From Thermomonas sp. (GTDB lineage Bacteria > Pseudomonadota > Gammaproteobacteria > Xanthomonadales > Xanthomonadaceae): a DNA stretch of 8,851 nt. Below the pieces are notes generated by a model that saw only the letters and a program-made list of their open reading frames with translations, was not told the origin of the DNA and searched no databases. The position numbers were made by a program, and so were the translations under genes. Positions 7,270 to 8,851 of this stretch are shown piece after piece. Location: NCBI GenBank assembly GCA_024711415.1, contig JANJSW010000161.1:1-8851 (forward strand). Reading direction: 5' to 3'. Positions within the stretch are counted from its first letter, which is position 1; each line of letters opens with the position of its first letter.

Positions 7270-7305
7270 CGCGACGGCCCGCAATTTGCGGGCCGTTCGC
7301 GTTTT
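7270..7305 (+). terminator. Intrinsic terminator, probably of slyD
   Basis: CGCGA (7270-7274) plus CGGCCCGC (7275-7282) pair with GCGGGCCG (7288-7295) plus TCGCG (7297-7301), with T7296 bulged and loop AATTT (7283-7287). The stem is followed at once by TTTT (7302-7305). It is the best intrinsic terminator in the window, and it lies 133 bp past the slyD stop, after the hairpin array. Confidence 0.75.
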
Positions 7306-7374
7306 CGGGGCCGGTGTGCCGTCATGCCACGGCGGGCGGGGGGCGACGGGCTGTCCGTGCGGCACTCGCGCCGC

Positions 7375-7380
7375 GATAAT
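7375..7380 (+). promoter_or_regulatory. Candidate -10 box for the FAD oxidoreductase gene
   Basis: GATAAT followed by GG, 30 bp before the GTG start at 7411, downstream of the slyD terminator. Transcription would begin near 7387 with a leader of about 24 nt. The -35 region (CTGTCCG around 7351-7357) is a poor match. Confidence 0.4.
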
Positions 7381-7410
7381 GGGCGATCTTTCCAGCGGAC
7401 GCCGACCATC

Positions 7411-8682
7411 GTGAGTGCAGCCATCGCCGAAGAATCCATCGATTGCCTCGTGGTCGGAGCCGGCGTGTCCGGGCTCGCCACCGCGCTGGCGCTACTCGAC
7501 GATGGACGTGAAGTGACGGTGATCGATGCCGGCAAGGTCGGCGCCGGCGCGTCGCACGGAAACTGCGGCACGCTCACGCCCAGCCACGCGCCGCCGCTGG
7601 CCGGTCCGAGCACGCTGGTGCGTGCCGCACGCTGGATGTTCACCCCCGACGCGCCGCTGTACATCAAGCCGACGCTGAACCCCGACACCCTGCGCTGGAT
7701 GCTCGGTTTCATGCAGCGCTGCAACCATCGCGACTACGTGGCCAGTGCCCGTGCCAAGTACACCCTGCTGTCGGATTCGCGCCAGCGCATCCAGCAGTGG
7801 GTGGAGCGCTACGCGCTGGACTGCGAGTTCGCCGAAACCGGCGAGGACTACGTGTTCAAGACCCGTCGCGACATGGATCGCGAACTGGGCGACGTGCCGC
7901 TGCTGAACGAGCTGGGCGTGGATGTGGAGGTCGTCGAAGGCCGGGATTACGAGGCGCGCGACCCCGCCTTCAAGCCCGGCCTGGCCGGCGCCATGTGCTT
8001 CCGCGGCGACGCCGCGCTGCGCCCGGATCGCTACGTGGCCGAGCTGGCCCGCGTCGTGCGCGCGCGCGGCGGGCGGATCATCGAGCACTGCGCACTGCAA
8101 TCGCTGGAATCCGGCGCGCAGGGCGTGCTGGCCACCACCGCGCAGGGCCAGCTGCGCGCGCGCGACGTGATCCTGGCGACCGGTGCATGGTCGCCGCAGA
8201 TCGCCTCGGCGGTCGGTCTGCCCTGGCTGCGCAAGACCATCCAGCCGGGCAAGGGCTATTCGATCACCTACAGCTCGCCGCCGCTGGCGCCGAAGCGCCC
8301 GGTCATCCTCTACGAGCCCTCGGTCTGCGTGACCGCCTGGGGCAGCGGCTACCGGCTGGGCAGCACGATGGAATTCACCGGTTATGACGACAGCCTCAAC
8401 GAGAAGCGCCTGGGCGCGCTGGAGCGTGGCGCGGCGCAATTCCTGCACCATCCGGTCGGTCCGGAGGTACGCGAGAAGTGGTGCGGCTGGCGGCCGATGA
8501 GCCGCGACGACATCCCGCTGATCGGGCGCGCGCCCGGCCATCCGCACCTGTGGATGGCGGTCGGCCACGGCATGATGGGGGTGAGCATGAGTGCCAGCAC
8601 CGGCCAGCTGCTGGCCGACATGCTCGCCGGCCGCACGCCCTGCGTGAACCCGGCGCCGTTCGATCCGGCGCGGTTCGCCTGA
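7411..8682 (+). CDS. FAD-dependent oxidoreductase, DAO/D-amino acid dehydrogenase (DadA-like) family
   Basis: A 423-aa flavoprotein of the DAO family. The N-terminal FAD-binding Rossmann motif is CLVVGAGVSGLATALAL (GAGVSG at 16-21), with VTVIDAG at the end of the second strand. GAGASHGNCG (about 44-53) matches the DadA 'SxxNAG'-type segment, ATGAWS lies at 256-261, and the C-terminal blocks are WCGWRPMSRDDIPLIG (357-372) and GHGMMGVSMSASTG (385-398), which close the FAD site. Expected reaction: oxidative deamination of a D-amino acid or related amine, with electrons passed to the quinone pool. The substrate is not readable; D-Ala, D-Pro/hydroxyproline or another amine are all possible. The start is GTG 7411, where homology begins; the frame extends to 7324 without family-like residues. 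The Shine-Dalgarno is weak. The gene is monocistronic by context and has no signal peptide. Confidence 0.85.
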   Translation: MSAAIAEESIDCLVVGAGVSGLATALALLDDGREVTVIDAGKVGAGASHGNCGTLTPSHAPPLAGPSTLVRAARWMFTPDAPLYIKPTLNPDTLRWMLGFMQRCNHRDYVASARAKYTLLSDSRQRIQQWVERYALDCEFAETGEDYVFKTRRDMDRELGDVPLLNELGVDVEVVEGRDYEARDPAFKPGLAGAMCFRGDAALRPDRYVAELARVVRARGGRIIEHCALQSLESGAQGVLATTAQGQLRARDVILATGAWSPQIASAVGLPWLRKTIQPGKGYSITYSSPPLAPKRPVILYEPSVCVTAWGSGYRLGSTMEFTGYDDSLNEKRLGALERGAAQFLHHPVGPEVREKWCGWRPMSRDDIPLIGRAPGHPHLWMAVGHGMMGVSMSASTGQLLADMLAGRTPCVNPAPFDPARFA

Positions 8683-8693
8683 CGGACGGCGCT

Positions 8694-8710
8694 CGCCCCC
8701 GCCCGGGGCG
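8694..8710 (+). terminator. G/C-rich hairpin after the oxidoreductase gene
   Basis: CGCCCC (8694-8699) and GGGGCG (8705-8710) form a 6-bp stem with a 5-nt loop, 11 bp after the stop. No T-run follows, so its role in termination is uncertain. Confidence 0.35.
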
Positions 8711-8728
8711 CCGGTAGCCTGTCGGCCG

Positions 8729-8757
8729 CGGCCGGTGCACTATCGATGTGCCGGCCG
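8729..8757. promoter_or_regulatory. Inverted repeat upstream of the last gene
   Basis: CGGCCGG (8729-8735) pairs perfectly with CCGGCCG (8751-8757), and the pairing extends inward over TGCA/TGTG with two G-T wobbles around a 7-nt centre. The centre holds TATCGA (8741-8746), a possible -10 box. It could be an operator over the promoter of the gene at 8781. Confidence 0.35.
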
Positions 8758-8780
8758 GGGATCGGCGCAGGAGACGGATG

Positions 8781-8851
8781 ATGACCACGAGCAAGGCCCG
8801 CGCTGACTTCCGCATGCAGCTGCTGGGACTGGCGATCCTCGCCGCCGCTGC
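8781..8851 (+). CDS. Start of an unidentified protein with hydrophobic N-terminus (3' end outside window)
   Basis: Only 23 codons are visible: MTTSKARADFRMQLLGLAILAAA, open to the window end. A basic start followed by a Leu/Ala-rich run suggests a signal peptide or first membrane segment. AGGAGA at 8769-8774 lies 6 nt before ATG 8781 and only 3 nt before the adjacent ATG 8778, so 8781 is preferred. The family cannot be recognised from this fragment. Confidence 0.6.
   Translation, partial: MTTSKARADFRMQLLGLAILAAA

Noticed and set aside
7133..7305. CRISPR array or tRNA cluster
   Set aside because: The hairpins differ in sequence and have no constant repeat-spacer pattern, and no cloverleaf with a TTC-A T-arm or CCA end is present.
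7492..8568. A 358-codon minus-strand frame opposite the FAD oxidoreductase
   Set aside because: No motif, and the plus strand carries clear FAD-binding and C-terminal family blocks.

Overview
This is a high-GC window (roughly two-thirds G+C by eye) whose gene content and protein sequences point to a gammaproteobacterium of the Xanthomonadaceae/Lysobacteraceae (Lysobacter, Luteimonas or Thermomonas type). The strongest clue is the left edge, where the end of murL overlaps murD2. This pair forms the alternative D-glutamate route of peptidoglycan synthesis described in Xanthomonas. Genus assignment is inference.

Layout, left to right. Position 1-594: 3' part of murL (+). Position 575-1996: murD2 (+), overlapping murL by 20 bp. 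A REP-like palindrome follows at 2006-2033. Position 2104-2898: exported dienelactone-hydrolase-family protein (+). It converges on a polyprenyl diphosphate synthase gene (ispB type, minus, 2938-3960). This is divergent from ssb (+, 4095-4640), with mirror-image TATACT -10 boxes between them. A hotdog acyl-CoA thioesterase gene (+, 4682-5191) follows ssb, probably in the same transcript. Two tandem NlpC/P60 cell-wall hydrolase paralogues lie on the minus strand (5238-5903 secreted; 6032-6592 lipoprotein). Divergent from them is a SlyD-type peptidyl-prolyl isomerase gene (+, 6655-7137). Then comes a 273-bp non-coding stretch packed with tight hairpins and ending in a clear intrinsic terminator. 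A DAO/DadA-type FAD oxidoreductase gene (+, 7411-8682) follows, and the window ends in the first codons of a gene with a hydrophobic N-terminus (+, from 8781).

Several genes act at the cell envelope. MurD2 and MurL make the D-Glu-containing precursor, and the NlpC/P60 enzymes are expected to cut peptide stems at D-Glu-containing linkages. The DadA-like flavoprotein may oxidise a D-amino acid, passing electrons to the respiratory chain that uses the quinone whose tail IspB makes. This link is inference; the genes are in several separate transcripts. ssb, slyD and the thioesterase are housekeeping genes.

Most of the window is ordinary core genome. The part least explained by known features is 7133-7305: two hairpins whose 9-nt tips are exact reverse complements of each other, then a 73-bp nested structure with two mutually exclusive pairings, then a terminator. 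I saw no tRNA, rRNA, CRISPR array, insertion sequence or defence system.
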